Positions 63,821 to 64,000 of a stretch of 64,000 bases of DNA are shown one piece after another. The stretch's first letter is position 1; each line of letters opens with the position of its first letter. Where the stretch lies: assembly GCA_018873245.2 (NCBI GenBank), contig JAEMBT020000003.1:6095843-6159842 (forward strand). The letters are read 5' to 3'. Origin of the DNA: Archegozetes longisetosus (taxonomy: Eukaryota; Arthropoda; Arachnida; Sarcoptiformes; Trhypochthoniidae). Below the pieces are notes generated by a model. That model was given only the letters and a program-made list of their open reading frames with translations, ran no database searches and was not told where the DNA came from. The position numbers and the translations under genes were made by a program.

Positions 63821-64000
63821 GTTCAGGAAAGTCAATAATTTAATTGATTAATATACAGTTAATTCTGATTAATGAGCATCCAAGTTTCAAAATACATAAG
63901 GTTTAGATTCAATATGAATAATTTGAAAAATAATTAGACAGAGTTAGTAAATAAGAATGATATAAAAGAAGTAAATTAATTAAGTTAATGATGATTAACT
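63821..64000. other. JMJD6 intron, window end
   Basis: AT-rich sequence upstream (on the - strand) of the first JMJD6 exon seen. It has no coding match, so it is taken as intron continuing beyond the window. Confidence 0.5.

Overview
This is AT-rich nuclear DNA from an invertebrate animal. Genes are split by many short introns (about 50-400 bp, GT-AG) plus a few long ones. The gene set is metazoan: a 26S proteasome ATPase, TOE1, Fizzy-related/Cdh1, NAC-beta, REX1BD, PLAA, EPS15, a twelve-PDZ MUPP1/PATJ scaffold, MMACHC, GTPBP6 and JMJD6. Compact genes, a multi-PDZ MPDZ-type protein and a short (TTAGG)3 tract fit an arthropod, perhaps a mite. That placement is inference. All gene names come from recalled family sequence patterns; no search was run.

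Layout. 1-2695: 3' part of a STAC-family gene (+), cut by the window edge. 2696-9179: intergenic. 9180-11041: PSMC2/Rpt1 (+). 11178-14517: TOE1 (-). 14901-17194: fzr/CDH1 (+), divergent from TOE1. 18447-19080: BTF3/NAC-beta (+). 19451-20418: REX1BD (-), convergent with BTF3. 21258-23811: PLAA (-), divergent from EPS15 (+, 24147-30677). 32730-56085: MPDZ/PATJ (+), about 30 exons over 23 kb, with three introns of 3-4 kb. 58743-60165: MMACHC (-), divergent from GTPBP6 (+, about 60741-62402). 62572-63818: JMJD6 (-), 5' end beyond the right edge and convergent with GTPBP6.

The genes form no single pathway. Several meet in ubiquitin/proteasome biology (Rpt1, Cdh1 as APC/C activator, PLAA as ubiquitin/p97 cofactor, EPS15 in endocytosis of ubiquitylated cargo), but this looks like ordinary housekeeping clustering. 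Exon limits were set by splice-site reading and codon phase; phases join cleanly throughout except at three places. PSMC2 (9752-9755), the PDZ gene (about 51743-51764) and the GTPBP6 start (60741-60755) each need a one-base change in or next to a homopolymer run to restore the reading frame. Consensus errors are the simplest explanation.

Non-coding structure includes a dispersed repeat with copies near 7.7, 33.3 and 48.8 kb, palindromic Tc1/mariner-type MITE candidates at 17579-17712 and 29543-29630 (a weaker one at 39391-39531), and several short tandem repeats. I saw no rRNA, tRNA, CRISPR array or prokaryotic-type system, and nothing that I can defend as a wholly new biological system.
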